Of a stretch of 64,000 bases of DNA, positions 45,441 to 58,900 are shown in pieces. The position numbers were made by a program, and so were the translations under genes. This DNA is from Leuctra nigra. Its lineage: Eukaryota; Arthropoda; Insecta; Plecoptera; Leuctridae. The stretch lies in NCBI GenBank assembly GCA_934045905.1, contig OW203771.1:19023701-19087700 (forward strand), read 5' to 3'. Below the pieces are notes generated by a model. The model searched no databases and was not told the origin of the DNA. It saw only the letters and a program-made list of their open reading frames with translations. Each line of letters begins with the position of its first letter. Position 1 is the stretch's first letter.

Positions 45441-48400
45441 ATGGCGTTCTTCAGAGAGATATATCAGCAAGTGATGGACATTATCAATGATAATGACAAG
45501 GATAGCTGGTGGTTCACGGAGACTGTGCTCTATAAGTTAGGTAAGTAGTCGTATCTATTGGGACGGTTGCCCTACGCCAGCCAAGTTGTGTCCTGCGTGT
45601 GCTTTGTTGCAATCAAATTGAAATAAACTAGAATGACTCATTTAAGTTTAAATATACTTTGGTAGTCTGTTGTACTTTCTATTGGTGTTATAAAATATGA
45701 ATTGCAGTGTCATTGTACGAAGTATAAGTGTAAAACGGAAGGTATTCTTTCACGGCCTAACAGAATCACCATTCAGGAATGTCGAATTAGGGATCTAAAA
45801 TGCTGACATTTTAACGGGTTGCAATAACTCTCTGGTAGGAAGTTCATAAAGTATCTGTTATGTAACAGTTCTTGGCAGCTTTGAGGTAATGGCCAACTAG
45901 ATAAGTGTACCTTTATGGTTGTTCCATATATTAATTTGCCCAGGAAAGTGGGTGCATTGGGTCATGTATTACATGGTGGGTCCCTCTAGTTAATAGTAAA
46001 GGGAGGCCGAACGAAACCTTCCCCACACTGCCACGGAAGATCTGAAAGTGGTTTTCGATGTATACGTCTAGGAAGACATTTATTTGTTGATGGTTACGTT
46101 GCTGCTTGTTTTGTTGACAGGTTTGTGGAGCACGGACAAAAGCGCAAGAAAACTCACTTTGCCAATAAAGATTCTCTCCATTTCGACTCCTCTGATGATA
46201 ATATCTCTTGCGGGCAACATCTTCATCAATCGTACCAACATTACGGCAATGTTGTTAGCTATTATCGTATCTATGATCTACACTCTAACTGCAGCATGCA
46301 TCTTTAATATTGCAAACGATCAAAGTGCATTTCAATTCATTATTAAAAGCTTGAAGAATATGAGAAAACAAAAACTGCACTCTGATGAATTGACAGATAT
46401 GTTGGTTCAAAGAAGTGAGAGAATTGCGAAAATGATTTGTTTAACAATGATCGGCATTGATTCTCTAGCATTGCCTTTAATACTGTTTGTTTTATTTCCA
46501 ACATGTTACATTCAAAGACAATTTCTCCATGGGTACGTATGTTTTATTTGAGCAATGTTACACACCACCTCCCTTCCACAGACCCCTATCACTTCGTACG
46601 CTAAATTGACTCCTCCCAAAAAAAGAATTTATTCAACGAACCCCTTCCGACACATTATACATCGATATATTTAATATTGTTTCAGGTTTTGGACGCCGTA
46701 CAACCAAACCGTATCACCTATGTTTGAAATAACTCTAATTTTATTCACTTTTACGGAACTTGCACTTAATCTAATTGGTTATATTACCTCACTTACATAC
46801 AGTACATCTTTCTTCATCCTTGTGATCGCTCAGTGGAAGATACTGAGATACAATCTGAGCCACTTGCCTCAACGAGCAAGAGCAAACATTCGACTTGAAG
46901 CTATTCTCACTCGAGCTGCTGGTAAGTGGATGAAAGCAGCGGGAGTTGGAAGAAATCCTAGCAAAGTGAAGCGAAAGATTTGGTCAAGAAGTTCGCTGTT
47001 ACTTGGGTTAGGCAGAGATTGCTCTGTGACCTTGGACTCTCACAGTCAAGACATTGTGGCAGATGAGTTGCCTATGCAGAGCGCCTGGTGGAGGAAAAAA
47101 GCCAATGATGATGTTTCCCAACTGAAAAGGAAGAAGAGGTTTGACCTTGAAATGCACCGCCTCCTCGGCGACTGCGTCAAGCATCATCAAGCACTGTTGG
47201 AGTAAGTCCCGGACTCTTATTTCTGGTTATTTTCTGGTTTTCTGAGCAAGTAGTCAAGAACCCTCCATTTAAGGTGGCTGTATATCAAGTGACTTTATTT
47301 CTCTACATCCGATCAAAAGAAATAGTTACCTATGAGTACATACCTTACATCGTTCATGTTGAGTAATCCAAGGTGATTTATGACGGAAATTCACTGCATA
47401 CTGATCTTATCAATATTTGCAGTCAATAATATTTATTTTTGCAGTGGTTTAATAATTAAAAAAATAAAAATCTTGTGTATCCGTACGCGTTTGAAATCTG
47501 TCAAAACCAAGTGATGTTCGTTTAAACATTACAATTCATAATAGTGGATATAATTAATATCTCAACAGTTCATTGGAAAGACAAAAAATGAGCGCATGTT
47601 ATACATTCTGACATTGCGTCAGGTTTGTGATGCATATGTGACTTTTTATTAGAGTAATGTTTGCTGTTATTGGCAACTCGTAGAATTTCCTTCAACTTCA
47701 GGTCTTGATTTGAGAATATTTAGGTGCAAGGAAGTAAAATTATCTAATACTAGAGAGCCCCGCCATGTAATACATGACATAATCACAATATTTTCTGATC
47801 AAGGTATAATAGATGGCGCAATCCTCGAACCACTCTTGCTGACGAATTGACTGATCGTGACAATTGACTTGACCCTTGCGGAACTACCGATCTCAATGGC
47901 TAACCCAATTCTAAATCTTGATATTTTTTTTCAAAACAAACCGAAACAATAATTTAATATGAATGGATCTGTTCAGTGAAGAATTAACCCAAAGTGGCAG
48001 TTTCCAAATTAATATACTTACTTAGAATATTGAAAACAACAACTGAAAAAGTTATGAACGAATCTAAACGAATCCAAATTCTGAATCCGAAATCATACCC
48101 AAATGAGTTAATTATACGAAACAAATACGCAACATAAACAATCACAATCAAAAATTTCCAACATTAAAAATTTATGCTAAGAAAACACGGGACACACTAT
48201 CAAGTTTATATGAAAGCAGAGTGAAGAGCATTTCTGTCGTTGTCTGACTTCTCAAGTGACCTTACTTTCCTCACTGCTATTTGGTCATGATCGAAAAAGC
48301 ACAAAGTATACTTGAAGCCCATGGTCAAGACTGTGTAGTAGAATTTAATGCGATTTATTCAGGTCTCCACATAATAAGATTCAACCTGATTATATAAACG

Positions 48401-51400
48401 TACGCATCTCTGCAGAAATCACAACAGTTAACAACAATACAATTTTGATTTCTAAATGGTACTTTCAGTTTTCAATATACTCAAATCATTTTCAAAATGC
48501 GATGTGAGGTAAGGAGGTACACTCGAGAAAAATTTCCAATATCAGAAAAGTTCTCTTGCGCCCCCCTCCCCCCGCCCCACACAACATTCTCAACCCCCAA
48601 AATAGCATCTAATTACATTTAAATGTTGCTTTTCATGTGGTTCTATTTAATTTTAGTTCAAGGTCCACAGAGTTAAATTGTATTTTCTTCACTGCCAATG
48701 GATTCACGGCTTCCTGAAGTTTCAAAGTTTCGAAAAAAGTATGTTTTTCCATGATATTGTGCATTCCTTGTAATATCTCTCGAAATAATCAACGGATTCG
48801 ATTGAAATTGTGTGCACTTTATTTGGCTCGAAATTATCTACAGGAAAAGTCCGGGTTTGATTGAAATTGAGCTAAAATGACGATTTCTATAGAGGTCTAT
48901 CGTAACGCAACTTCCGAGCTCAAGGTCAAAACTGTGCATTAATAGTAAAGGATGTTATTTTCGCAGTTTTATTCTGCGTAGATTAATTCCAACAGATGTG
49001 TCCTAACATATCTGATGAGTGAGAAGTATTTGCTGAACTAAACCCTTCTAACTGAAAATGTGTAGCCTTTTGGTTGAAAAGTCACGTGATATACAGCCAC
49101 CTTAAGTAAACATCTCATAATTATTGTTTTTATAGTAATACGGTAAACCTATCATACTAAAATGGAGGAAAGTTAAATAATTATATTTATTTTTATGTGT
49201 TGTTATTATGTGTATGTTTTATATGTGTGTTTTTTTATTTATTAAAGTTTGGTTTTAAAATGTATGATTTTTAATATTATTATCTTTTGATTTATTTATA
49301 AATATATACAGTTGAGTTTGAGTTGCGATTTTTGTTTTTCTGATAATACAACTGAATTTTTACTTCATTTTACAATTTGCATACGATTTTTTCGTACTTT
49401 TTTCGTACTTTAATGCGATTTTTTCTAAATTGGTTGTACACAATTTAGTTTTAGTTGTTTGCCTCTCGTTCCTGACCTATGTTTGGAATGTGACAAAACT
49501 AACGTTATAATGAAAAATAGTCTTCTTTCACCCAGGGTCGTCAAAACATACGATTCAGCCATCCAGCCAACTGCTCGGATTTGTGTTGTCTTCTTTTTGA
49601 TACTTAGCACAACTTGCATGTTGTATTCAAAGACGGTAAGTAAGCATTTGCAACAATCGAGGCGCCGCGTGCATAAACGAGATAACAAACCATTCTAAAT
49701 GAGTTAAAAATATCAAATCTAAATGAGATATTTGATGCGACTCTTCGTATTGCATGCGAATTGATAAACGTTTGCGAGTTTCTGTTCTGATAAGAGCCGA
49801 AACGAAATTTGTCAAAAAAGCAGTGATACAATTCTGAAAATGTATCTATGGCCCACTCCACCGCACAAACCAAATTTGGGAACCATAGTTGTGCCATTTG
49901 CGAGCTAGAGGGCCGTGAAAACAGTGAAATTACACTTCTTTTAAAAGCAAAATAGTGGAGCGGTCGCTCCACCCAGCCAAGTCGTACTATACACTCACAG
50001 TCACTCAACATACCGTAAATGCCTAATAAACCGAGGAGCAGACCAAACACTTTTTACTGTAAGCAACAACATAGCATTTTCGGCCTACTGGATCTCAAAA
50101 TTAAAAAATCTCAAATTTTTTGCGAAATATCTTAATTTTGAGCTATGGCTCACCCCACACCATATACCAAATTTGGGAACAACAGGTTGTGCCTTTTGCG
50201 AGCTAGAGGGTCGTGAAAACAGTGAAATTACACCCCTTTTAAAACCTATCTCCATCTGATGATGATGATGATGATGATATCACGAAACACCGCTGTCACC
50301 GCCACAGCCTAAACGGCTTAACCGATCGACTTGAAATTTTTACCACATGTGCACTTTTGGCGTCTGCGGTGCCTTTTTATAAAAGCAACCGGAAGCCGCC
50401 ATTTTGAAACCGAAGGTGACGTCATATCTCGAAAACGGCAATACCGATCGGAATAAAACTATCGCCAAATGATTCAGACTGTCATTTTTATGGAATATCA
50501 ATAGTCAAAATATACATTTATTATTACCGTAACCGGAAATGACGTCATAAAATGAAGAATAAGAATTGAATCACCTCTTACTACAATAACTACATATTCA
50601 GAAGGCTTATAATGATACATAACATTTATAGAAATAAATTTCTAGGTAGCCGTAATTTCAGCCGCCATTTTGAAAACCGGAAGTGATGTCATATCTCGAA
50701 AACGGCTGGACCTATTGGAACGATGCTTTCGCAATTCTTCATGGAATATCATTTTAAGCTTATATTTAGCACCAAACACAATTTTTCGTAGTAACCAATT
50801 CGGAAACGGCGTATTTTTTTTGAGGAATTAGTCATTGTTGCTCCGATATGTGTTATAAGTTGTGTAAATAAACTAAAAAAATGAGTGATATCCCCATAAA
50901 AAACACTCCGTGTAAAAATACCAGCCAAGTCTCTTCAACTATAAAAAATATAAGAAATCTAAAAATTCAGCACTGTAAAGTAGTGATATCAAAAAATGGG
51001 CCAAGTCAAAACTTCATTTTAAAAACCAAAATATACTTGGTTCATCGTTTTTCATATTATATAATTTAGGCGCATTTAATTTCTGGCATAAATACTTCTA
51101 TACTATTTAGTATTTATATACGCGATGCGACAAGTATATTTTGGTTTTTAAAATGAAGTTTTGACTTGGCCCATTTTTTGATATCACTACTTTTCAGTGC
51201 TGAATTTTTAGATTTCTTTTATTTTTTTATAGTTGAAGAGACTTGGCTGGTATTTTTACACGGAGTGTTTTTTATGGGGATCCCTTTTAATGTACAGAAT
51301 TGATGTTTTCAATATTTTTCAGGAAACAAGTTTTGGAGGGGAAAGTCTTGTGATCTTGTTTTCAGTTATTAGCAACTTTCAATTCGCTTACTTGAACTTT

Positions 51401-51946
51401 TTGTTTTGCCAGAACATTTCAGATGAGGTACGTAAAATGTTCGGAATAATTTAATTTTAAATGATCACAGTAAACGAAAATCCTCATTTTCGTCTGTCAC
51501 ATTTCAATAATCTCCTTGTTACCGCAGAGCTCGCTGGTGCGGGAGGCTGCGTATGATACACAGTGGTACGAAGCAACAGATGGGTTCAAGAGGTCAATCC
51601 GTATCATCATGTCACGTGCTAATCAACCTGTTGTACTCACAATCGCCGGATTCGTACCTCAAACTATGGAGACGTTCGGGCATGTGAGTTTATTAGAACG
51701 GTTTTACATTTCTTATGGCTTGGCATTTCAATTCTGCTTAATAAATAGAAGGATCTCTTGAGGTAGAATGTCTTTGTTTTCGTCAAAATGACACTCTACC
51801 TGGAAGATTTATCTATTAAGTCGACACGCTTTAGTACCTTAGGGGAAGGCAGAGAAAAACGAACTTCTTCAAAACTAATGTGATTTTCTTTCTTACAGAT
51901 GACTTCTTTCATATACAAATGTTATAACATATTAAAGAACATTTAG
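45441..51946 (+). CDS. Odorant receptor OrC (insect 7tm_6 family)
   Basis: Seven exons: 45441-45540, 46121-46532, 46686-47201, 49536-49635, 51323-51427, 51528-51683 and 51899-51946, phases 1,2,2,0,0,0, encoding 478 residues. It starts MAFFREIYQQVMDIIN, closely matching OrB. Exon 6 differs from OrB at two synonymous positions in 156 nt, whereas exon 5 (ETSFGGESLVILFSVIS) shares only scattered residues. It has the same extended basic loop between TM4 and TM5 (KVKRKIWSRSS). Introns 3 and 4 are long (2334 and 1687 bp); intron 4 carries element E copy 2 and a MITE. It is a head-to-tail tandem duplicate of OrB, whose start lies 6.8 kb upstream. Confidence 0.93.
47202..49535. other. OrC intron 3
   Basis: 2.3 kb of AT-rich intron. 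A short repeat (actagagagccccgccatg near 47752) resembles 26268 (actagagggtcccgtcatg). No exon or complete element was recognised. Confidence 0.5.
49838..50891. mobile_element. Dispersed element E, copy 2, in OrC intron 4
   Basis: Related to 16637-18163. It contains the undisturbed sequence gtaagcaacaacatagc that is interrupted by a hAT-like element in copy 1, and a partly duplicated start (gagctagagggccgtgaaaa occurs twice). It abuts the MITE at 50892. Confidence 0.7.
50892..51279. mobile_element. MITE with CCCCATAAAAAACACTCC ends, complete copy
   Basis: Arms of about 150 bp in inverted orientation (ccccataaaaaacactccg, accagccaagtctcttcaac, ctaaaaattcagcactg; mirrored at the right end). 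It ends 43 bp before OrC exon 5. Confidence 0.88.
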
Positions 51947-52896
51947 ACTTTCTACAAAGTAGTGATTTCGTTTCGCTTCATCAAGAACTACTTTCAAAAG
52001 ATATAAAATTGTTTTAATAATTAAATAATCTACTTGAACCTTCACAAACTCATTATTCCAAATGAAAAACTACATTTTTTCACTTATTGTGGATAAACTA
52101 CATCAGACCTATGATCAGACCAACAGTATTTGATTCAAATAAGTTTTTTTGTGTAAGAAATTTAGTAAATAGACGATATTTTGCGACATTTATCATCTAA
52201 GGTAGATGTAGCTACGCTATTTTTAGTTACATGATTTACCTATAAGTACATTCTCCAATTTGCAAATTAGCATAATTTGAAAATGACATGTGAAATTCGA
52301 CTGCAGTTTTGCTGAGATGCGTGTGAAGTTATCTATATTATATTTTTTAATTCGTCTGATAAATCATTAAATAATTTGCATAATTTGCAAATGCATAAAC
52401 TGGATATTTTGTAAAATCACTTAATCTGTGTCGAACAGCTGTAAAATCATCTCGTTTATGAGTGGTATAATATGTATGTTTTGCCGTAGCCATTAGATCA
52501 GTAGTTCCAGTGGTGACATACAAAATAGTTTAAAAAATATAAAGGCTGGCCTAAACTTAGCAAAGAATGGTACATACGAATCCTTAATATAAACATCGGC
52601 ACAGGGGTCTAAACTATAGCATTAGCTAAGTGCCTGATTGTGTATTATTGCATTTATTGGAACTATCCTGTATTTAATTGTTTATGTGTGGTATTTTTAA
52701 TTATCTATGCGTATCTTGTTGTGATCGAAGAAACTTGTTCTTGTTCTTGTTCTATGAATTACAGTGTGTCTGTATGTCTCAAGTGTGTGTGATAAAGCGA
52801 GATACCCCACTTGTTACACTTCAGATTTACGGCCTGATTTTGAAATGTTCATGTTCATTGAAACAGGGGTGTAGAAAGTGGCGTTCATTTCTACTA
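51947..52896. other. OrC 3' flank
   Basis: The first 120 bp match the OrB 3' flank (gtttcgcttcatcaagaac). The rest is AT-rich without recognised genes. Confidence 0.5.
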
Positions 52897-53833
52897 GGAA
52901 AACGCTCTGTATAACGCGTTGATGAGCGAGCACGGATACGCGCAACACCTCGAACCGAAATTTTGTCTACCTATCGAAAATGTCCTTTAAAAGCCAATAA
53001 TTCTTAATTTCGTCACAACTTGTATAAAAATCTCCAACAATTCCTAAAATATTGGTCCCAATAACCATGCAAAGTTTTAAGTTGATCGATTAAACCTTTA
53101 TGATTGAACGGTTCCTTGTTAATTTTCAAAAATCACAGGATCTTGATCAAAAAATATACCTGGGACCACTCATATGATATAAGTGTGTGAACACAATATT
53201 AGATCGATCTGTTGAACGGTCATATCAGTTTCATATATGTTTGAAACTTTCTGCTCTGACTACCTTGGACTGAAGATTCGAAGATGCCGTGAAATATGAA
53301 ATTCGAGAAATTTGACAGCCAAACGCAAAATGTCCCTAAACTGTCAATAACTTTTGGATTTAAACACAGATTAGTCTGAAAATTGGTAAAAGTACAGATA
53401 ATGTTGGTCCCAATTACCATGCAAAGTTTTAAGTTGATCGGTCAAACAATTCTAATTTAAATTTAATTAATCAAATGAAATATTTTTTTAAATTTTAACC
53501 ATTGAGAGGATTTGTCTGAAAATTTGCGAAATAAGAGGCAATGTTGGTCTTAATGACCATGCAAAATATGAGTTTGATCACATTTATCGAAGACCATTTT
53601 CATTTTTCAGCCTATCAGGAGATGTTTATTTAAATTTTAACCAATCAATGGATTTCAAAAAAAATTGGGTCAGCAAACAGAAAAGGTTGTCTCTACATGT
53701 GTGCAAAATTTCAGATCGATCGGTGAAACGGTGCAACTTTCATTGCTCCAGATAGCAGCAAAAAAAAAAAAAAAAAAAAAACAGAGGTCCTTGTCAACAG
53801 AGTCAAAAGGAGACGCTCGCCTCGCTCGCTCAA
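52897..53833. mobile_element. Dispersed CGCGTTGATGAGCGAGC-family, full copy
   Basis: Starts aggaaaacgctctgtataacgcg and ends ggagacgctcgcctcgctc. The two ends differ, so this is not a simple inverted-repeat element. The interior has repeated modules (accatgcaaagttttaag, gatcgatc) and a poly-A tract before the right end. Other copies: 24001-24757, 36228-37127, 37128-37553 and fragments near 4119, 6058, 6830, 10713, 19925, 23825 and 56340. Confidence 0.8.
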
Positions 53834-53882
53834 CTATATCTTTATTATGTTCAATTTTAATATAGAGATTTCAATTGTACAA

Positions 53883-54134
53883 GGCCCGGATTCACAAAGC
53901 GTTCCTCCGAGACTTTTAAAATAAACCCATTTTTCACTGCTTATTAGGTACACCAAACTGGGGCAGACCATCAATTCCCCTGGGGCTAGATTCACAAAAG
54001 GTATTATCTGCTAATACGTATTATCTTTTGATTTAATACCAAAAACACCACGTTAAACGAAAGATAATACGTAGTAGGAGATAATACTTTTTTTGTGAAT
54101 CGGGCCCCTGGGGAAAGCTTTGTGAATCCGGACC
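53883..54134. mobile_element. Two nested MITEs with similar ends
   Basis: Outer ends ggcccggattcacaaagc / gctttgtgaatccggacc. Inside it a second element, about 53982-54109, has ends ggggctagattcacaaaa / ttttgtgaatcgggcccc. They are probably two subfamilies of one group. Confidence 0.8.
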
Positions 54135-55996
54135 CAGGGGAGGTAAATGTAACCGAATTGATTAATCACAGTTTATATTGCGTTGTATCGGACACGTGCT
54201 GATAAGACCACATGTGTTGTAGTTTGATGACGCATAATGTGCGTTTTACATTGTTGCTGAGTGTGGAATGCAGCACGTGCATCCAAGAACAAGTGGGTCT
54301 TGTGTTTTACTGTACTGCATGTGATGCGACGCAATATCCGGGACGCGTATATGATTACACAATGTTAGGAAAGATTCAGGAGCGTGCATGATTCTTGTCA
54401 GGTTGTCCTGTTGCCTCCACCACTGTTTGTCGTCTCATACCAAGTTGTACATGAGCTCATACAGCGGCCACAAGAAGTTGCTATTGATTGTTGACACTCA
54501 ATAAATACAATTGTATAACCAATATTCAAGTGTGTTTTAATTGAAAACCAGTTTTAACTTTTACAAAATTTAAATAAGTACAATATTGCAGAAACTTTCA
54601 TGCCAAATGTTAGTATCAACATTAATGCGAGCAATTTTTTCAGTGTGTCTATACCTATTTTTTTTTTGTAAATAAGTTTTAACCAATAATCTAGTATCTA
54701 CAATACAAACAAACTGTGTAGGATAGTACATAGTTAGTAGATATATTCAAAAGGAACTATCATTCAAAACCTTTGTATGCAGATAGATTTAAATTAACTT
54801 CTTCATATACAGATCTTTGGGAGAACGAACTGTTTTTATTTTGTGATGCTTTAGCTTAAAACTTTTAGCATAAACAAACTGTGGAATAATGTAATTAATT
54901 ACAACATAGTCATGAAATTAGGGACTAATTTTTTGGAGAGTTACTTGGATTGTACCAATATTCCTTATAATGGAATTGATGGAAGATGTCAAAGCTGTCT
55001 CTAGTAATTTGTGTGGATGAGTGGAAGGGGGGGAGGGGGTACAGTACTGTAATCATCCCCCTTTTACTATCTACCGACAGTCGACGAATACAGACCTGTT
55101 GTGTGGTGCGCTAATTGCGCGTAGGAACTTTATTTTGAGGTGTGGGGGGGGGGGGGGGGGGGGGGTCAAAATTGTCGGGGATCGATGGATGTCAGGAAAA
55201 GGTAGTTCGCCGCTGCAAGTGGTCTAGAGGATTCGCCCCCCAGTAAGCCCACCCCCCCCCCCCCCCCCCCAGCAGGGCCTTATGTGAATTTTTGATACAA
55301 AATAATCGAATTTGAAGCTTTTTTATCTTTCTTCTCAAAGAAATGTTAATTATGTGAAACTTTACACAAATTGTATTCATAGTATTTTTAAATTGTTTTT
55401 TAATACAATAAATTGTAAATTGTATTTTTTTAATTCTAGATAAAAAAAAGAATCTAATTCGACGACACTATTTTGGCATCCTTTTTAAAGAAATGTAAAA
55501 TGTGTGATATGCAATATTCTTGGGGTAACTATAGAGACAAAATGAAATTTTTGTTATTTGATAAAATCCCAAATGGCCCCGCAGGGAAATTCTTGAATTC
55601 TAGTAAAAGAGAATCGACTATGAAACGATTTTGGAATTGACCTTTGAAAAAGGTTGCAAGAGCAACAGCAATAAGCAATCAATAAGAAAAATCTGTATGT
55701 TTTTTGGAATCTATTAGTTTAACGTGTAATTATTTAATTTGATTCATGAGGATGATCATGTTGGAAAAATGAGAAAATTAGTTGACTCATTGGATAATAC
55801 CTCTGTTCAGCTAGTTTTGCAAAACGTGAGAAAATTTTGAGAATTCAACCTTATAAATCTGTGCATTTTTGCATCTCTTAATCAACATTTGTGAATATCT
55901 GGAGGTGTTCAGGATCTCTAGCAAGGGGGGTCAGGATCCAAACAGGGAGGCTCCGTTCCCCCCTATTCCTACGCGCCTGGTGCGCTTGAGTCTCTG
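54135..55996. other. Intergenic between OrC and B4GAT1
   Basis: No gene recognised. Homopolymer runs are present: G20 at about 55146-55165 and C19 at about 55252-55270. Open frames crossing them are not credible. AT-rich otherwise. Confidence 0.5.
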
Positions 55997-58900
55997 TCAG
56001 ACGGTGCAACCCTCCCGCTTGCCGTAGAGCACCTTAAGCTCGGGGAAGATGACCGTCCTTATGAGCGAGTCGGTCTTGTGCGTGAGGAGGTCACGCGTCT
56101 TGTCACGCGTGGCGTTCTTGATTCCCGGCTTGTGCACCAGGAACGCGTTGTCCAGGATGTGGAACTCGTAGTCGAGCACGCACATCGCGTAGCCCTGTGT
56201 CAGTTAAGCTTTAGGTACCAGAGTGTTTCAATAAAATGCAGATACTTTAATGTTGATTGAGTGGATCATATTTCAATTCAATAAGGATGTTTATATTTTC
56301 TGTGAGTTGTGTAGTATTTCCGGTTCGAGAATTTGCACGTACCCGTGCTCGCTCATCAACGTGGGTACACTGAGCGCAAACTGGCGCTCAAAAAAAAATT
56401 ACCCTGATTGAGAGGTCACTATATCGAAACTCTTATAAATAGGATTCTGAAATTTGAACACATATTAGAAAACATACCAAAATGTAATGTGCAAGTTTCA
56501 AAAACATTACTTTTGTAGGAAAAAAGTTACAGCTGTTCAATTTTGGTTGTCAAAAAATTGATTAAACGGAGCTCAAATATCGCTCTTCCAGAAAACTTCC
56601 AATGGCCGGGACGCTGTTTTTTTTCAAAACTATGTACGATATCAAGCTAAAAATTTCAAATTATATTACAAATATAATAAGATTGATTGTGTAAAAATGT
56701 AAATCAATTTAAATAAATGGAACTTAAGTTGTTGAATCTAGAAGTAGAGCCTGAAAACAGAATAGTGGGGGGAAAATCAATTTTATGACGTGTAATACAA
56801 GTTTAGTAATAATCTGCATGTTCAGATTTTACGCTCACCTTCAAGATTCCATAAGTTTCGTTCCATTTATTCAAATTGATTGACATTTTTACACAATCGA
56901 TCTTAATATATTTTCAATATTATTTGAAATTTTCAGCTTGATGTCCTACGTAGTTTTGACGAAACAGATTCCCGGCCATTGGAAGTTTTCTCGACTCGCT
57001 CTATTTGAGCTCCGTAATCAATTTTTTGACTACCAAAATTGAACAGTTGGAACTTTTTTCCTACAACAGTAATGTTTTTGAAACTTACACATATTAAATT
57101 TTAGTATGTTGTCTAATATGTGTACAAATTTCAGAATCCTATCTATAATAGTTTCGATAAAGTGCGACCTTTCAATCAGGGTGTTTTTTTTGCGCCACCC
57201 GGGTATATATTCAGAGCGCAAGTAACTCGTCCGTGCAGCATTCTTATCGTCAAGCACTTATCACCCACCTGCGGCATCTTGTCTCTCTTGCCATCCCAGC
57301 TGAGCCTCTCGTCGTAACGGGGGTCGTCGTGCGTGCCGATGAAGATGGGCTCCCAGAGGGTGAATTGTCCCGTGCGCTTGCCGATGTGGAACACGTGGAG
57401 GCCCTCGGTCTGGTTCGCAGCCACCCACTCCTCGCCCATCGGCACGTTGTGGCACTGGGGACAGATGTTCTTGTGGAACGGGATCGTCAAGTTGGTCTTC
57501 ATCATGTTCACCTGGAAGGAAACAGCGTTCTATAGAACCATTGACTTCCGCTCAGTATGGGACTCGTGACTGCTATAGGCACCGAGTGTTCATACCCCCA
57601 GCGTCATAAGCGAGAGAAATCGGCAAAACTGTGCAACGAAGAATCAGCAATTTTATAGTCTCTCATTGGCCGTGGCCATAGCAACCGATAAAAATCCACA
57701 GATAACTCAAAATAGCTCAGAATTGATAAAAGAGAGGAGCAAACTAATAATTTTATCAGACTCAGTGGAATTTTTGACACTTCATACATTTTGCACAGCG
57801 AAATTAAATTTGGAGTATTATTGTAAGAATGCATACAATGAGTAATGTTTACTAATTGCTGCAACTAAGGGTATGAGGATCGTACCATGAGTTGCTAATT
57901 TATGCCACCCATGGCGCTGTTTCTCATTTTCAGAAACAAAAGAGAGTCAACACTCGGTGCCTATAGCTGCAGCACTGAATGCTTTCGTCGATGTCTGAGG
58001 CCGCACTGCAAGCCAAGATTCTGGCAATATAAAGACATAGTATTAATTTTGTTCAATGCTACGTCATGCCTTCATATTTATAACATAGTGTAAAATTAAG
58101 CATATTGTTGTGCTGCGTCAGCTTTCCCTGCAATCTTGGCCTATGTAAGACGATCTCAGCCGGACGAGTGAAGAATTTGACCTTGGTCTGTACGTAAGAA
58201 CGGGGCGGTTCCGTTTGTCACTAGACATCGACGACAGATGACTGGCCAGTCGCATGTCCCCAACCCCAGTGTACGTCAATGATAGAACACACGTTTTGGA
58301 CATTTTGGACAATGCTTTCTCCATTATGATGAGGCGAAGTTTGCAGACAAAACAAAGATAACCCAAAGTAAATGTTAATTGGTATCTTTTACATCCTTTT
58401 ATTGTGCGAATTCAAATCACAACTGTTAAAATTTGGTCAACATTTAGGTAATCTGCTACTTTTCCTGTTGTTTTCACGAAAATAGTTTGTATATCTTATG
58501 CTAGAGAGAGAAAATCAATTTATTGAAATGTCCATATAACATGGTTGACTATAAAATCCAACAAATAAAACAAATAATAAATTAAAATTACTAGCTATTT
58601 GTACAATGTGAATTTATTAATAAATGCAAATCTCAGAAATGTTGTAAAAGGATATACACTTTTGTTGTAGGTACGCATACCGCGTGGCGCAGAAAAAACG
58701 CACAATGGGCGAGACATCGCTGTGACGAAACTACTGCATACATCGTGCTGAAAATTTTACATAATATAAACAACAAACTATGGTTTAATTTGTAAAAGTT
58801 TCAAACACATTACTAATGTGAGAAAAAAGTTACAGTAGATCGAATTTGGTTGTCGAAAAATCGATTATATGCCCGATTTATGCAGTAGTTTCGTCACCGC

